Assembly (NCBI RefSeq): GCF_001050195.2
Contig: NZ_DF967965.1
Coordinates: 1,296,845 to 1,360,844, forward strand
Source of the DNA: Anaerolinea thermolimosa
GTDB taxonomy: Bacteria; Chloroflexota; Anaerolineae; Anaerolineales; Anaerolineaceae
Length of the DNA stretch: 64,000 nt
Direction: 5' to 3'
The position numbers were made by a program, and so were the translations under genes. The notes under the pieces were generated by a model, which saw only the letters and a program-made list of their open reading frames with translations, ran no database searches and was not told the origin of the DNA. Shown here piece after piece: positions 8,081 to 17,844 of the stretch (position 1 is its first letter; the number at the start of each line of letters is the position of its first letter).

Positions 8081-9442
8081 ATGTTAATTAACCATGCGAA
8101 GATTATCTCCAATACAGCCCATACCCCTATTTTGGAGGATTACAGCCTCTTGATCAGAGAGGGAATCATTCAAGAACTTGGCCCCACGAGCGACATGGCA
8201 AAACGATATGATCGTGAGGAGGTCCTTGATGCCAGGGGACAGTACGTCATGCCGGGGAATATTTGTGCTCATACCCATTTCTATGGGGCATTTTCCAGAG
8301 GCATGCCCATTCCTGGAAGTTCTCCGAAAGATTTCCCGGAAATTTTAGAGAAACTCTGGTGGAATCTCGATAAAGCATTAACGCTGGATAATGTTTACCA
8401 CTCAGCCCTGGTGTGTATGCTGGAAGCCATTCGCCATGGGACTACCACATTGGTCGATCATCACGCTTCCCCAAATGCCATTCATGGGTCACTGGATAGA
8501 ATTGCCCGGGCGGCTGAGGAGACAGGCTTGCGGGTGTGCCTGTGTTATGAGGTGACAGATCGAGATGGAGAAGCACGTTCCCAGGCCGGTATTGAAGAAA
8601 ACATCCGGTTTATCCATCGAATCCAGTCTGGTGATGATTTGAATGGGAAATTGGCCGCTTTATTCGGCCTGCACGCCAGCCTGACATTATCGGATGAGAC
8701 GTTGAAGAAATGCCGGAAGGTGACACATGATGGACAGGGTTTTCACGTGCACGTTGCTGAACACCCGGTAGATCAATACGACTCGGTAAGGAAAAGTGGA
8801 ACCCGGGTGGTGGATCGCTTAAATCAATATGGGATTCTTGGAGATCGTACCATTGCCGTACATGCGGTACATGTGGATGCCAGAGAAATCGAAATTCTTT
8901 CAAGAACAGGAACGTGGGTTACTCATCAGCCCCGCTCTAATATGAATAACGGAGTGGGGCTTCCAGAAGTTGAATCGATGGTTCGCGCTGGAGTTAAGGT
9001 GTGCCTTGGTAACGATGGCTTTTCGAATGCGATGTGGGAGGAATGGAAGACTGCGTATCTGGCTCATAAACTTTACCATCGAGACCCCCAAAAAATGAAT
9101 GGCGCTTTGCTGCGGGAAATTGCATTGCAAAATAACGCTCAACTGGCAAGTGCCCTGTTTGGTAAAAAAATCGGGGTTATTAATACAGGAGCTCAGGCTG
9201 ATCTCATTTTTGTGGATTATCATCCCTATACGCCCCTGGATAATCAAAACCTGCCATGGCATATCGTCTTTGGCTTTCATGAGAGTATGGTTACCACAAC
9301 GATGGTTCAGGGAAAGGTCTTAATGTTGAACCGTGAACTGGTAGGTATTGACGAAGAAAAGGTGAATTACCAGATTCAAAAGACCATTCCTGAGGTATGG
9401 AAAAGGTATCAGGAATATTGTAAATTGACATACAGGGAGTAA
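8081..9442 (+). CDS. ssnA: SsnA-type amidohydrolase
   Basis: Metal-dependent aminohydrolase of the SsnA branch (453 aa), related to guanine deaminase and chlorohydrolases. The metal ligands are visible: HTH at residues 64-66, His in FHVHVAEH, His in AVHAVH and the catalytic Asp in LGNDGFS. In other bacteria ssnA travels with xdhD, ygfM and ygfK in selenium-dependent molybdenum hydroxylase loci, as here. The exact substrate is unproven; deamination of a purine or similar N-heterocycle is likely. It is the first gene of a long plus-strand operon, with an AGAGG site before ATG 8081 and a palindrome in the leader. The next gene starts 3 bases after its stop. Confidence 0.85.
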   Translation: MLINHAKIISNTAHTPILEDYSLLIREGIIQELGPTSDMAKRYDREEVLDARGQYVMPGNICAHTHFYGAFSRGMPIPGSSPKDFPEILEKLWWNLDKALTLDNVYHSALVCMLEAIRHGTTTLVDHHASPNAIHGSLDRIARAAEETGLRVCLCYEVTDRDGEARSQAGIEENIRFIHRIQSGDDLNGKLAALFGLHASLTLSDETLKKCRKVTHDGQGFHVHVAEHPVDQYDSVRKSGTRVVDRLNQYGILGDRTIAVHAVHVDAREIEILSRTGTWVTHQPRSNMNNGVGLPEVESMVRAGVKVCLGNDGFSNAMWEEWKTAYLAHKLYHRDPQKMNGALLREIALQNNAQLASALFGKKIGVINTGAQADLIFVDYHPYTPLDNQNLPWHIVFGFHESMVTTTMVQGKVLMLNRELVGIDEEKVNYQIQKTIPEVWKRYQEYCKLTYRE

Positions 9443-9445
9443 ATT

Positions 9446-10132
9446 ATGGAAGAGCATGGAATTAAGAGTTTCTCTATAGGTATCATAGGTGGAACTGGAA
9501 AAGAAGGAAAAGGCCTGGCGTATCGCTGGGCAAAAGCCGGGTACACCATTTATCTGGGATCAAGAGTGCGGGAAAAGGCGGAACAGGTAGCGTCTGACCT
9601 GAATACGTTGTTTCAGGGAAAGCTTGCAGGAACAATCCTTGGGATGGAAAATCGTGAAGCGGCCCAAAAAGCGGATATTGTTGTTCTAACCGTTCCTTAC
9701 AGTGCCCACCGCGAAACCCTTATGGAATTAAAAGAAGTCATTTCAGGAAAAATTCTAATCGACGTAACTGTCCCTCTGGTACCTCCAAAAGTTACCCGGG
9801 TGCAAATGCCCCCTGAAGGAAGTGCGGCACAGGCCGCTCAGATGATCCTGGGATCCAACGTTCAGGTTGTTTCGGCCTTCCAGAATATATCTTACGAGCA
9901 CTTGCTTCGTGATGAGCAAATTGATTGTGATGTCCTGATATGCGGAGGGTCGAAAGCGGCCAAACAAGCAGTGCTTGAACTGGTTCGGGCAGCGGGTTTA
10001 CATGGATGGGATGCCGGGCCGATCGAAAACTCCATGGTGGTGGAAGGGCTCACTTCCATTCTCATCGGTATCAATAAACAATTTGGCACACAGTCGGCAG
10101 GTATCCGAATTACGGGTGTGCCACGGGAGTAA
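9446..10132 (+). CDS. npdG: F420:NADP oxidoreductase (NADPH-dependent F420 reductase)
   Basis: Moves hydride between NADP(H) and coenzyme F420. The N-terminus has the Rossmann motif IGIIGGTGKEGKGLAYRWA, followed by the NADP-2'-phosphate-side segment YLGSR. VVLTVPYSAHRETL and the IDVTVPLVPP stretch match the F420-dependent oxidoreductase family. Length (228 aa) is normal. It lies between ssnA and cofE. In this context it could recharge F420 from NADPH or pass electrons from F420H2 to NADP. Confidence 0.88.
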   Translation: MEEHGIKSFSIGIIGGTGKEGKGLAYRWAKAGYTIYLGSRVREKAEQVASDLNTLFQGKLAGTILGMENREAAQKADIVVLTVPYSAHRETLMELKEVISGKILIDVTVPLVPPKVTRVQMPPEGSAAQAAQMILGSNVQVVSAFQNISYEHLLRDEQIDCDVLICGGSKAAKQAVLELVRAAGLHGWDAGPIENSMVVEGLTSILIGINKQFGTQSAGIRITGVPRE

Positions 10133-10147
10133 TGTGCGAGGGATTTC

Positions 10148-10915
10148 ATGACTTTGACGATCCATCCAATTCCGGGTATTCCAATCATCTGTCCGGGGGA
10201 TTCATTACCGGAGATCATTCTGGAGCATTTAGAAAAGAACGCATTAACCTTACAGGATGGAGATATTCTTGTTCTTGCTCAAAAAATTGTCTCCAAGTCT
10301 GAAGGCCGTTTTGTCAACCTGAATACAGTGATTCCTTCTGAAAAAGCCCATGAATTAGCCCAGGTGACGAAAAAAGATCCGCGCTTTGTAGAACTGGTTT
10401 TACGGGAAAGCTCGAGCGTTTTACGGGCGCGAGAGGGAACATTAATTGTGGAACACAAACTGGGTTTTGTGTGTGCAAATGCAGGCATTGATCATTCCAA
10501 TGTGCAAGGGCTCTCAGGAAATGCAGAAGATTGGGTTCTGTTGTTACCAGAAAACCCGGATCGGTCGGCAAGGTTGATTCAAAGTGAAGTTTTCTCCCGC
10601 ACCGGTAAAAAAATTGGGGTTTTAATTATCGATTCCCATGGGAGAGCCTGGCGTCTGGGTACGGTAGGGGTGACGATCGGGCTGGCTGGCGTTCCTGGAC
10701 TGGTGGATTTAAGAGGGAAACCCGACATTTTCGGGTATCACTTGAGAGTCACAGTAATTGGCGCAGCAGACGAACTGGCTGCTGCGGCCTCTCTGGTAAT
10801 GGGGCAGGCAGATGAAAAGATTCCCGCAGTCCTGGCGCGAGGGTTCCCTTATCCGTTACGAGAGTCCAGTTTAAGCGAGATATTCAGGCCTAAGGAGCAG
10901 GACTTATTCCGATGA
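10148..10915 (+). CDS. cofE: Coenzyme F420-0:L-glutamate ligase
   Basis: Adds gamma-linked glutamate residues to F420-0 using GTP. The order of motifs fits CofE: an N-terminal PGIPIICPGD segment, GDILVLAQKIVSKSEGR (residues 38-54), the metal/nucleotide region VCANAGIDHSN, then SRTGKKIGVLIIDSHG and GLAGVPGLVDLRG. Length (255 aa) is that of the stand-alone archaeal-type enzyme, not the fused actinobacterial FbiB. The next gene starts within its stop codon region (ATGA overlap). Confidence 0.92.
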   Translation: MTLTIHPIPGIPIICPGDSLPEIILEHLEKNALTLQDGDILVLAQKIVSKSEGRFVNLNTVIPSEKAHELAQVTKKDPRFVELVLRESSSVLRAREGTLIVEHKLGFVCANAGIDHSNVQGLSGNAEDWVLLLPENPDRSARLIQSEVFSRTGKKIGVLIIDSHGRAWRLGTVGVTIGLAGVPGLVDLRGKPDIFGYHLRVTVIGAADELAAAASLVMGQADEKIPAVLARGFPYPLRESSLSEIFRPKEQDLFR

Positions 10916-11472
10916 CTCGGGTGTTGACGGTTGCTTCCATTGTAGATACTGTTGGGACTCAAACGAATGCAGTCCTTTGGGAGGTTATTGGCCGAATTTT
11001 CCATGAGGCAGAGGCGCCGTTGACTATCCTCCCACACTTATCATGGCATGTGGCGGCGCATTACGACCAGGATTTGCTCGACGAATACCTGCGCCGTCTG
11101 GCGGGCAAAATTGGCCCCATCCCATTAAAAGTAGTGGGAGTAGGAGTGTTTAGTGGGAAGAGTCCTGTCATTTATCTAACGGTCACAAAGACACCCGGTA
11201 TTGCAAGGCTGCATCATCTGTTGTGGACTGAGCTGGGTGCGATATCTTCAGAGGTGAATCCTAATTATGATCCTGTGATATGGATTCCTCATGTCTCTCT
11301 TAATTTTGGAGAGGTTAACCGCGAAGTGATCTGTAAAGTGGTCGCTGAAATGGCATATCTGTCGATGGATTTTCAGTTAGTGGCGACGAATATTGCTGTT
11401 CTGTATAAAGACCCATCGGGCAGTGGTGTTTTTAACCAATATTCTCTGGAAGGTGGAGAAATGGGAATATGA
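10912..11472 (+). CDS. 2H phosphoesterase (2'-5' RNA ligase superfamily)
   Basis: A 186-aa protein with the two His-x-Ser motifs of 2H phosphoesterases: His42-Leu-Ser44 (PHLSWH) and His127-Val-Ser129 (IPHVSLNF). Family members hydrolyse cyclic or 2',5' phosphodiester bonds in small nucleotides or RNA. Its start overlaps the stop of cofE and its stop overlaps the start of cofD, both as ATGA, so it is translated with the F420 enzymes. F420 contains a phosphodiester (phospholactyl or phosphoenolpyruvyl link), so a role in F420 or nucleotide intermediate turnover is possible but is inference. Confidence 0.75.
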   Translation: MTRVLTVASIVDTVGTQTNAVLWEVIGRIFHEAEAPLTILPHLSWHVAAHYDQDLLDEYLRRLAGKIGPIPLKVVGVGVFSGKSPVIYLTVTKTPGIARLHHLLWTELGAISSEVNPNYDPVIWIPHVSLNFGEVNREVICKVVAEMAYLSMDFQLVATNIAVLYKDPSGSGVFNQYSLEGGEMGI

Positions 11473-12425
11473 AGGTTGTTGCGCTTGCCGGAGGAGTGGG
11501 GGGAGCAAAGCTTGCTGATGGCCTTGCACGGGTGTTAAAACCTGCAGAGCTTACGATTATTGTCAATACGGGAGATGATTTCTCCCATTTTGGTCTACGA
11601 ATTTGCCCTGATCTGGATACGGTCTGTTATACCCTTGCAGGGATGGCTAACCCACAAACGGGATGGGGACGAAAAGACGAAACCTGGAATGTGATGGAAC
11701 ATTTACGGGAAATTGGCGCCCCCACGTGGTTCAACCTGGGCGATCGTGATTTAGCTACCCATCTTGAACGGACCAGGAGGCTTGCACAAGGGGAGAGACT
11801 CAGTGAAATAACCCGTCAGTTTTGCGATCTCTGGGGAATCCAGTGTTCGGTAATGCCGATGAGTGATGACCAAATGGAAACCTGGGTTGAAACTATGGAG
11901 GCGGGGTGGATACCATTTCAGGAGTATTTTGTCCTTCATCGGTGTGAATTGAAAGTAAAGGGGTTTGAGTTTCGGGGGCGTGAAAAAGCGAGGCCTGCGC
12001 CAGGGGTCATGGATGCAATTCAGAAAGCAGATAGCATCATCGTTTGTCCATCAAATCCATGGGTCTCAATTACCCCGATTGTGGAAGTTCCGGGGATCAT
12101 GGAAGAAATAACCAGAAGCGATGCCATTCGCATAGCCGTTTCTCCAATTATCCAGGGTAAAACCATTAAAGGACCGGCAGCGAAAATGTATGCGGAGATG
12201 GGAATCCAACCTTCTGCAACTACTGTTGCCAGGCATTATTCTTCCTGGATTCATGGGTTCGTAATGGATGTGCTGGACCAGCAGGAAAGAGATGATGTGA
12301 TGAGGTTAGGGGTTGAAGTTCTATTAACGGACACTATTATGACAGATGTTGAAAAACGTGTAGAACTGGCACAGGCTGTCCTTGAATTTTCTGAAAAACT
12401 CTCCAGGGAGATAGTGAAATCATGA
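11469..12425 (+). CDS. cofD: 2-phospho-L-lactate transferase (F420-0 synthesis)
   Basis: Transfers the activated phospholactate or phosphoenolpyruvate group to the deazaflavin FO. The N-terminal [16 protein letters not shown] glycine-rich motif (residues 8-23), [21 protein letters not shown], and the later [14 protein letters not shown] and [12 protein letters not shown] segments identify the family. At 318 aa it has normal length. It overlaps both neighbours as ATGA, so it is strictly co-translated with the 2H phosphoesterase and cofC. FO synthase (CofG/CofH) is not in this window and must be encoded elsewhere. Confidence 0.93.
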   Translation: MKVVALAGGVGGAKLADGLARVLKPAELTIIVNTGDDFSHFGLRICPDLDTVCYTLAGMANPQTGWGRKDETWNVMEHLREIGAPTWFNLGDRDLATHLERTRRLAQGERLSEITRQFCDLWGIQCSVMPMSDDQMETWVETMEAGWIPFQEYFVLHRCELKVKGFEFRGREKARPAPGVMDAIQKADSIIVCPSNPWVSITPIVEVPGIMEEITRSDAIRIAVSPIIQGKTIKGPAAKMYAEMGIQPSATTVARHYSSWIHGFVMDVLDQQERDDVMRLGVEVLLTDTIMTDVEKRVELAQAVLEFSEKLSREIVKS

Positions 12426-13039
12426 GCCTCTGGGCATTGGTGCCGGTGAAACCTCTACGGAAGGGAAAATCACGTTTGGCGAACATTTTGCCTGAAGAGG
12501 AACGGGCATTATTGAATTACCAGTTACTCACTAATACCCTGACAGCGTTGAAATCAGTTCATGGAATCGATCAGGTATTAGTTGTTAGCAGAGATACGGC
12601 TGTCCTCTCATTGGCAAGGGAGTTTGGTTATAAAACCTTGCAGGAAGATGATGAAAGTTCGGACCTCAATATAGCGCTCTCTCGGGCTACTGTGGTAGCT
12701 CAGTATTATGGAGCGACTGCTTTGTTGATTATTCCGGCTGATTTACCGCTATTGAAATCGTCCCATATTCAAAGTATTCTTAGAGATGCCAGGGGTTCAC
12801 CGTTAATGGTGATCGTACCAGATAGGCACCGAGAAGGGACAAATTTGATGTATATTGCACCTCCTGGATTGGTGGAATACCGTTATGGGGCCCATTCCTT
12901 CCAGGCTCATTTGGAAGAAGCCCGAAAGCATCAAATACCTGTGGTAACGATTGAAATCGAATCGGTGATGTTAGACCTTGATGTCCCTGAAGACCTTGAT
13001 GAATTAAGTAAAGTGCACAATCTTGGAGCATTTTCATAA
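12422..13039 (+). CDS. cofC: 2-phospholactate/PEP guanylyltransferase
   Basis: Activates 2-phospholactate or phosphoenolpyruvate with GTP for CofD. The nucleotidyltransferase start is [16 protein letters not shown], and [11 protein letters not shown] holds the metal-binding Asp pair region. Length (205 aa) fits CofC/FbiD. The start overlaps the cofD stop. The sequence alone does not decide whether the substrate is phospholactate or PEP. Confidence 0.92.
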   Translation: MSLWALVPVKPLRKGKSRLANILPEEERALLNYQLLTNTLTALKSVHGIDQVLVVSRDTAVLSLAREFGYKTLQEDDESSDLNIALSRATVVAQYYGATALLIIPADLPLLKSSHIQSILRDARGSPLMVIVPDRHREGTNLMYIAPPGLVEYRYGAHSFQAHLEEARKHQIPVVTIEIESVMLDLDVPEDLDELSKVHNLGAFS

Positions 13040-13055
13040 AAAGGCAGGAGGAGAA

Positions 13056-14060
13056 ATGGCGAATCGGGTGGCTTTATACCTTCAGGATGCCCATGATTTA
13101 CGAGAAGGGTTGAAATATGTGAAATACGCGGAAGAGCATGGGTTTGAGGCGGTGTGGCAGGCAGAAAGCCGGCTGGTGAGAGATGCTATTGTTCCAATGG
13201 CAGCATATGCGGCAGTTACAGAACGTATCAAGGTGGGTTCGGGTGTTATTAATAACTGGACGCGGAATATTGGATTGCTGGCTGCCACTTTTCTGACCCT
13301 GGATGATCTTGCTCCGGGTCGAATTATTTGTGGCATTGGAGCCTGGTGGGATCCACTGGCCAGAAATGTTGGGATCGAACGTAAAAAACCACTTGTAGCC
13401 ATGCGAGAGACGGTTCTGGTTTTAAAACGTCTTCTGGCTATGGAGAGAGTCACTTTTCATGGAGAATTCATCCATGTGGATGGTATTGAATTGGATGTGG
13501 TTCACGGACGAAGGGAACCCCGCCACGTCCCTATCATGATTGGTGCAACCGGTGACCTGATGATGGAGTTGACCGGAGAAATAGCGGATGGGGTGGTTTT
13601 AAATTACTGTGTGGCTCCTGAATATAATCTACGAGCCCTTGAATTGCTGGATAAAGGTGCCAGAAAAGCAGGCCGTTCTCTGGATGAGATTGATCGCCCA
13701 CAGCTGATTGTATGCTCGGTACATGAAGATCATGATCGGGCCATCGACACTACCCGTGAGTTATTAACCCAATATCTTGCTCAACAACCACACATTGCGA
13801 AAGCATCGGGGGTTTCAGAGGATGTTGTTCATGAGATACAGTCCATTTTGGGATGGCCAGCTACCCATGAACAGATTCAACGGGCCAAGCATCTTGTCCC
13901 GGAAGATTTAATCCATCGGATTACGGCGTCGGGAACCCCTGAAGAAGCCAGAGCAAAAGTGAAGGAGTATATTGCCAATGGTTGTACCTGCCCAATTTTG
14001 TATCCGGTTGGGGGAGATGTTCAATTGTTGATTGATACCTTTTCTCAGCCATTGGTTTGA
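13056..14060 (+). CDS. LLM-class F420-dependent oxidoreductase
   Basis: Luciferase-like TIM-barrel enzyme (334 aa), most like the F420-dependent methylene-tetrahydromethanopterin-reductase (Mer) branch: [57 protein letters not shown] and a C-terminal [12 protein letters not shown]. The start is ATG 13056 after AGGAGGAGAA; an upstream in-frame ATG inside cofC has no such site. Because it sits directly behind cofC it very probably uses F420H2 rather than FMN. The substrate is unknown; a step in breakdown of the heterocycle handled by the neighbouring Mo enzymes is possible. Confidence 0.85.
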   Translation: MANRVALYLQDAHDLREGLKYVKYAEEHGFEAVWQAESRLVRDAIVPMAAYAAVTERIKVGSGVINNWTRNIGLLAATFLTLDDLAPGRIICGIGAWWDPLARNVGIERKKPLVAMRETVLVLKRLLAMERVTFHGEFIHVDGIELDVVHGRREPRHVPIMIGATGDLMMELTGEIADGVVLNYCVAPEYNLRALELLDKGARKAGRSLDEIDRPQLIVCSVHEDHDRAIDTTRELLTQYLAQQPHIAKASGVSEDVVHEIQSILGWPATHEQIQRAKHLVPEDLIHRITASGTPEEARAKVKEYIANGCTCPILYPVGGDVQLLIDTFSQPLV

Positions 14061-14073
14061 TACAGGAGCTTCT

Positions 14074-14832
14074 ATGATTATTGAATATCATCGACCAAAT
14101 GAGGTGGAAGAAGCCATACGGTTGCTCGGGCGAGAAAAACCAAAAACTATACCTTTGATAGGTAACACCAGGGTTAACCCATTGCCTGGGGAAGATATTG
14201 CGGTCGTTGATCTCCAGAATTTACCTCTTGACCAGGTTGAAATGGTCGGCAATGCCCTTGTCCTTGGCTCGATGGTTCGGCTTTCTCGTGTTATTGAGGA
14301 AAATATTGGAGGAAAAGCGCTCCAGGAGCTTATCAGGAGAGAATTTTCTCATAATATTCGAAACATGGCCACGGTTGGAGGAGTCATCCTGGGTGGAGAT
14401 GGAAGATCCGAGCTGCTCGCCGGGTTGTTAGCCCTTGACGTACAATTGATCTGGTTACCGGGTTTAAATGAGAGCCATTTAGGAGATTATTTAGCCTTAC
14501 GGGATCACTGGGAAATGGGGAGTCTCCTCAATGAAATTCATTTACCTGGAAATGTACAATTCCGAAGTGATTCTGTGAGAAGAACCCCCGTTGATCAACC
14601 CCTAATATCGGTTTCGGTTTGTCGTTGGCCTTCTGGAAGAACAAGGATTGTTGTTGGGGGATTTGGTAATGTGCCTCAGTTAGTGCTGGATGGGCCAACC
14701 AGCGAAGGAGCAGAAATAGCGGTCAGGAGTATTCTACGCCAGGCAAATGATGAGTGGGCTTCTGGAGAATATCGATTGGAAGTTGGGGCAATCCTTCTCA
14801 GAAGATTAATGAACTCACTCAATGAGGAATAA
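14074..14832 (+). CDS. ygfM: FAD-binding subunit of Mo hydroxylase, YgfM-like
   Basis: A 252-aa member of the molybdopterin-dehydrogenase FAD-binding family. The start is ATG 14074 (MIIEYHRP) after ACAGGAGCT. Compared with usual members, both FAD-binding loops are altered: PLIGNTRVN in place of the AGGTDL-type loop, and ATVGGVILGGDGRSELL in place of the TxGGNxxxASPAxD-type loop. Such divergence fits the YgfM branch, which accompanies XdhD and SsnA. It lies 5 bases before the xdhD-like gene and probably carries electrons from the Fe-S clusters of that protein. FAD binding itself is not certain. Confidence 0.8.
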   Translation: MIIEYHRPNEVEEAIRLLGREKPKTIPLIGNTRVNPLPGEDIAVVDLQNLPLDQVEMVGNALVLGSMVRLSRVIEENIGGKALQELIRREFSHNIRNMATVGGVILGGDGRSELLAGLLALDVQLIWLPGLNESHLGDYLALRDHWEMGSLLNEIHLPGNVQFRSDSVRRTPVDQPLISVSVCRWPSGRTRIVVGGFGNVPQLVLDGPTSEGAEIAVRSILRQANDEWASGEYRLEVGAILLRRLMNSLNEE

Positions 14833-14837
14833 ATCTC

Positions 14838-17834
14838 ATGAACATTTCACTCAGAATCAATGGTGTCCTTTGTGAATTTGAGGTTTCTCCACAGACGACT
14901 TTGCTTGAGTTATTAAGAAAACAGGGCTATTTCAGCGTGAAATTTGGTGGCTGTAAAAGTGGAGAATGCGGGGCGTGTGCTGTGCTCTTAGATGGGAAAC
15001 TGGTTAACTCATGCTGTATTCTTGCAGCTCAGGTAGCTGGTCATGAGGTCAGGACTACAGAATCGGTTGGAGAACACCCCCAGTTAGGCTGGAGAAAAAC
15101 CGCTGGACTTCATCCTGTTCAACAAGCATTGATTGATGTAGGGGCCATTCAATGTGGCTACTGTACTCCGGCTATGGTGTTGGCAGGGATCAACCTCATT
15201 GAGAGAAACCCCAATCCAACTGAGGAACAGGTGCGAGATGCGTTGAGCGGCATTCTCTGCCGTTGTACGGGATATGTCAAGCCTGTTCAGGCCATTCTAC
15301 GCGCTGCGGCGATTCTTCGAGGTGAGGTTGTCCCTCCGCTGGATGGTTTACCCGTTTTTCCATTTGAACCAACAGATATGCCAGATCATCTGGAGGGAAT
15401 TTCTGAATCATCCAATCGGGTTACAGAGGTTCAGGAAAGGGTTTTACCGAAAATCTGGGTTTCTCCCGAGGTAAAGACCCGTGTAACCGTTGGAAAACCC
15501 GAGAGAAAAGTAGATGCGATTAAATTAGTTCAAGGGAAACCAGCCTTTACAGATGACATTGATTTACCCGGAATGTTAATTGCCAAAGTATTGCACAGTC
15601 CGCATCCACACGCTGTAATAAAAGAGATCGATGTATCTGAGGCGAGAGCACTTCCTGGAGTGGCGGCTGTGTTGACCTGGCAGGACCTTCCTCGAGTCAT
15701 CTATTCAACAGCAGGTCAGTCTGACCCGATTCCGGGGCCACTGGATACGTTTTCTCTCGATCGCAAGGTGCGTTTTGTGGGCGATCGTGTTGCTTTCGTG
15801 GCGGCTGAAAGTGAAGAGATTGCTGAAAAAGCGCTTGGGTTAATCCGGGTGGAATATGAGTGTTTATCATCTGTTCTGGACTCGCGTTTGGCAATGTCTC
15901 CCGATGCACCAGTGATTCATGATGAACCCGAGTACCAGAACTTTGCCGGATCCGATCCTTCACGAAACTTAGCCGCCGAGATTCGTATTGATATTGGAGA
16001 TGTGGAACAAGGTTTCCGGGAAGCAGATTTCATCTTTGAAGAAGAATATGAGGTTGCTAAAGTACAACAGGCGCATATTGAACCCCATGTTGTTATCACT
16101 TACTGGGACGAGGATGATCGACTCGTCATTCGTACCAGCACCCAGGTTCCCTTTCATGTGCGCAGAATACTTGCACCTGTACTGAATCTCCCCGTTAAAC
16201 GGATCAGGGTCATCAAGCCGAGGATTGGCGGGGGATTTGGTGGTAAGCAAGAGGTTTTAATTGAAGATGTGGCTGCTCATCTGACCATAGCTACAGGGCG
16301 GCCGGTGAAATATGAATACACTCGCGAAGAAGAATTCATTGCAGCACGGTCACGGCATCCGATGAGAATTCGGATGAAAACAGGGGTTAAACAAGATGGC
16401 ACAATTACAGCGAATGAAATGAGAGTGCTGAGCGATACGGGTGCCTATGGTTGCCATGCATTAACAGTCACTGGAAATACAGGGCATAAAGCAATGGCTC
16501 TGTATGTAGGTGATGGGAAATATCGAGAGTCGCCAAATATCAGATTTTATGCGGATGTGGTATATACCAACACTCCACCCGCGGGGGCATTTCGGGGGTA
16601 CGGCGTGCCCCAGGGGTTTTGGGCGGTGGAACGCCATATGGAGAAAATCTCCCGGAAATTGGGAATCGATCCCGTTGAGTTCAGAATGAAAAATGCGATC
16701 CGGCAGGGTGAGTTACATCCTTTCAGTACTGCCTGGAGTGAAGGTAGAGAACCAAGACCAGAAATAATCCAAACCGTTGGACTGGAGGAATGTATCCGTC
16801 AGGGAAAAGCAGTTATTGGATGGGATCAAAAATTTGGAAACCCGGACTGGCATAAAGTGCCCGGAAAGCCCCATCTACGACGAGGTATTGGAATGGCGGC
16901 TGTAATGCAAGGCACAGCAATCCCTTACCTGGATATGGGCGGTGCCAGTATAAAAATGAATGATGATGGATCCTTTAACCTTCTGGTCGGTGCCACCGAT
17001 TTGGGAACAGGATCCGATACAGTTCTGGCACAAATGGCGGCTGAAACCCTTGGAGTGCCTGTGGAAGATATTATTGTTTACTCCTCAGACACCGATTTTA
17101 CACCTTTTGATAAAGGGGCATACGCATCGAGTACTACATATATTTCCGGGGCGGCAGTTGTGAAGGCAGCTGAACAGGTGGCGGAAAGAATTCGGATTCG
17201 GGCTGCGGCAATGTTCTCTACTGGCCAATCTGAGAGTGTAGACCCGTCGAGTATCGTGTTGAGGGAGCGAACCGCGTTTGCACCTGATGGTCGATCCATT
17301 TCTTTCAGGGACATTGCCCATAATGCTCTGCACCACGAGAACCAGGAGCAAATAATGGCGGTTGCCTCATATATGTCTCCGGTTTCTCCTCCTCCGTTTG
17401 CCGCTCAATTTGCGGAGGTTTGTGTGGATATTGAAACGGGCCAGGTGACGGTAGAACGATTGGTGATGGCAGTTGATTCTGGCGTAATTGTCAACCCATT
17501 AACGGCATCCGGCCAGGTAGAAGGGGGGATGACCCAGGCGCTGGGGTATGCAGTTTGCGAGGAAATGGTATATGATACTTATGGGAACCCTCGTGAGCGC
17601 GATCTGGTGGACTATCATATTTTCAGGGCGAATGAAATGCCTGAGTTGAAAACCATTTTCGTTGAGACCTATGAGCCTTCTCATCCGTACGGGGTTAAAG
17701 CGGTAGCTGAGATACCCATGGATGGGGTAGCTCCGGCAGTGGGAAATGCGGTGGTTGATGCCTGTGGTGCAGAAGTAAATTCTACACCTGTAACTCCTGA
17801 GAAGGTCTGGCGGGCATTGAGAGGTGCTGGGTAG
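14838..17834 (+). CDS. xdhD: XdhD-type molybdenum hydroxylase, fused 2Fe-2S and Mo-binding subunits
   Basis: A 998-aa fusion. Residues 1-160 carry two [2Fe-2S] clusters: Cys39 onward (CKSGECGAC) and Cys106 onward (CGYCTPAM ... CRCTGY). From about residue 215 follows the xanthine-dehydrogenase-type molybdopterin domain: GGGFGGKQE, GAFRGYGVPQGF with the substrate-binding Arg, LVGATDLGTGSDTV, and the catalytic Glu in GVKAVAEIPMDG. The same fusion is found in E. coli XdhD, whose locus also has ygfM and ssnA. There is no internal TGA, so any selenium would be a labile cofactor ligand rather than selenocysteine. Likely substrates are purines or related heterocycles. Confidence 0.88.
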   Translation: MNISLRINGVLCEFEVSPQTTLLELLRKQGYFSVKFGGCKSGECGACAVLLDGKLVNSCCILAAQVAGHEVRTTESVGEHPQLGWRKTAGLHPVQQALIDVGAIQCGYCTPAMVLAGINLIERNPNPTEEQVRDALSGILCRCTGYVKPVQAILRAAAILRGEVVPPLDGLPVFPFEPTDMPDHLEGISESSNRVTEVQERVLPKIWVSPEVKTRVTVGKPERKVDAIKLVQGKPAFTDDIDLPGMLIAKVLHSPHPHAVIKEIDVSEARALPGVAAVLTWQDLPRVIYSTAGQSDPIPGPLDTFSLDRKVRFVGDRVAFVAAESEEIAEKALGLIRVEYECLSSVLDSRLAMSPDAPVIHDEPEYQNFAGSDPSRNLAAEIRIDIGDVEQGFREADFIFEEEYEVAKVQQAHIEPHVVITYWDEDDRLVIRTSTQVPFHVRRILAPVLNLPVKRIRVIKPRIGGGFGGKQEVLIEDVAAHLTIATGRPVKYEYTREEEFIAARSRHPMRIRMKTGVKQDGTITANEMRVLSDTGAYGCHALTVTGNTGHKAMALYVGDGKYRESPNIRFYADVVYTNTPPAGAFRGYGVPQGFWAVERHMEKISRKLGIDPVEFRMKNAIRQGELHPFSTAWSEGREPRPEIIQTVGLEECIRQGKAVIGWDQKFGNPDWHKVPGKPHLRRGIGMAAVMQGTAIPYLDMGGASIKMNDDGSFNLLVGATDLGTGSDTVLAQMAAETLGVPVEDIIVYSSDTDFTPFDKGAYASSTTYISGAAVVKAAEQVAERIRIRAAAMFSTGQSESVDPSSIVLRERTAFAPDGRSISFRDIAHNALHHENQEQIMAVASYMSPVSPPPFAAQFAEVCVDIETGQVTVERLVMAVDSGVIVNPLTASGQVEGGMTQALGYAVCEEMVYDTYGNPRERDLVDYHIFRANEMPELKTIFVETYEPSHPYGVKAVAEIPMDGVAPAVGNAVVDACGAEVNSTPVTPEKVWRALRGAG

Positions 17835-17844
17835 AGGATAGGAA

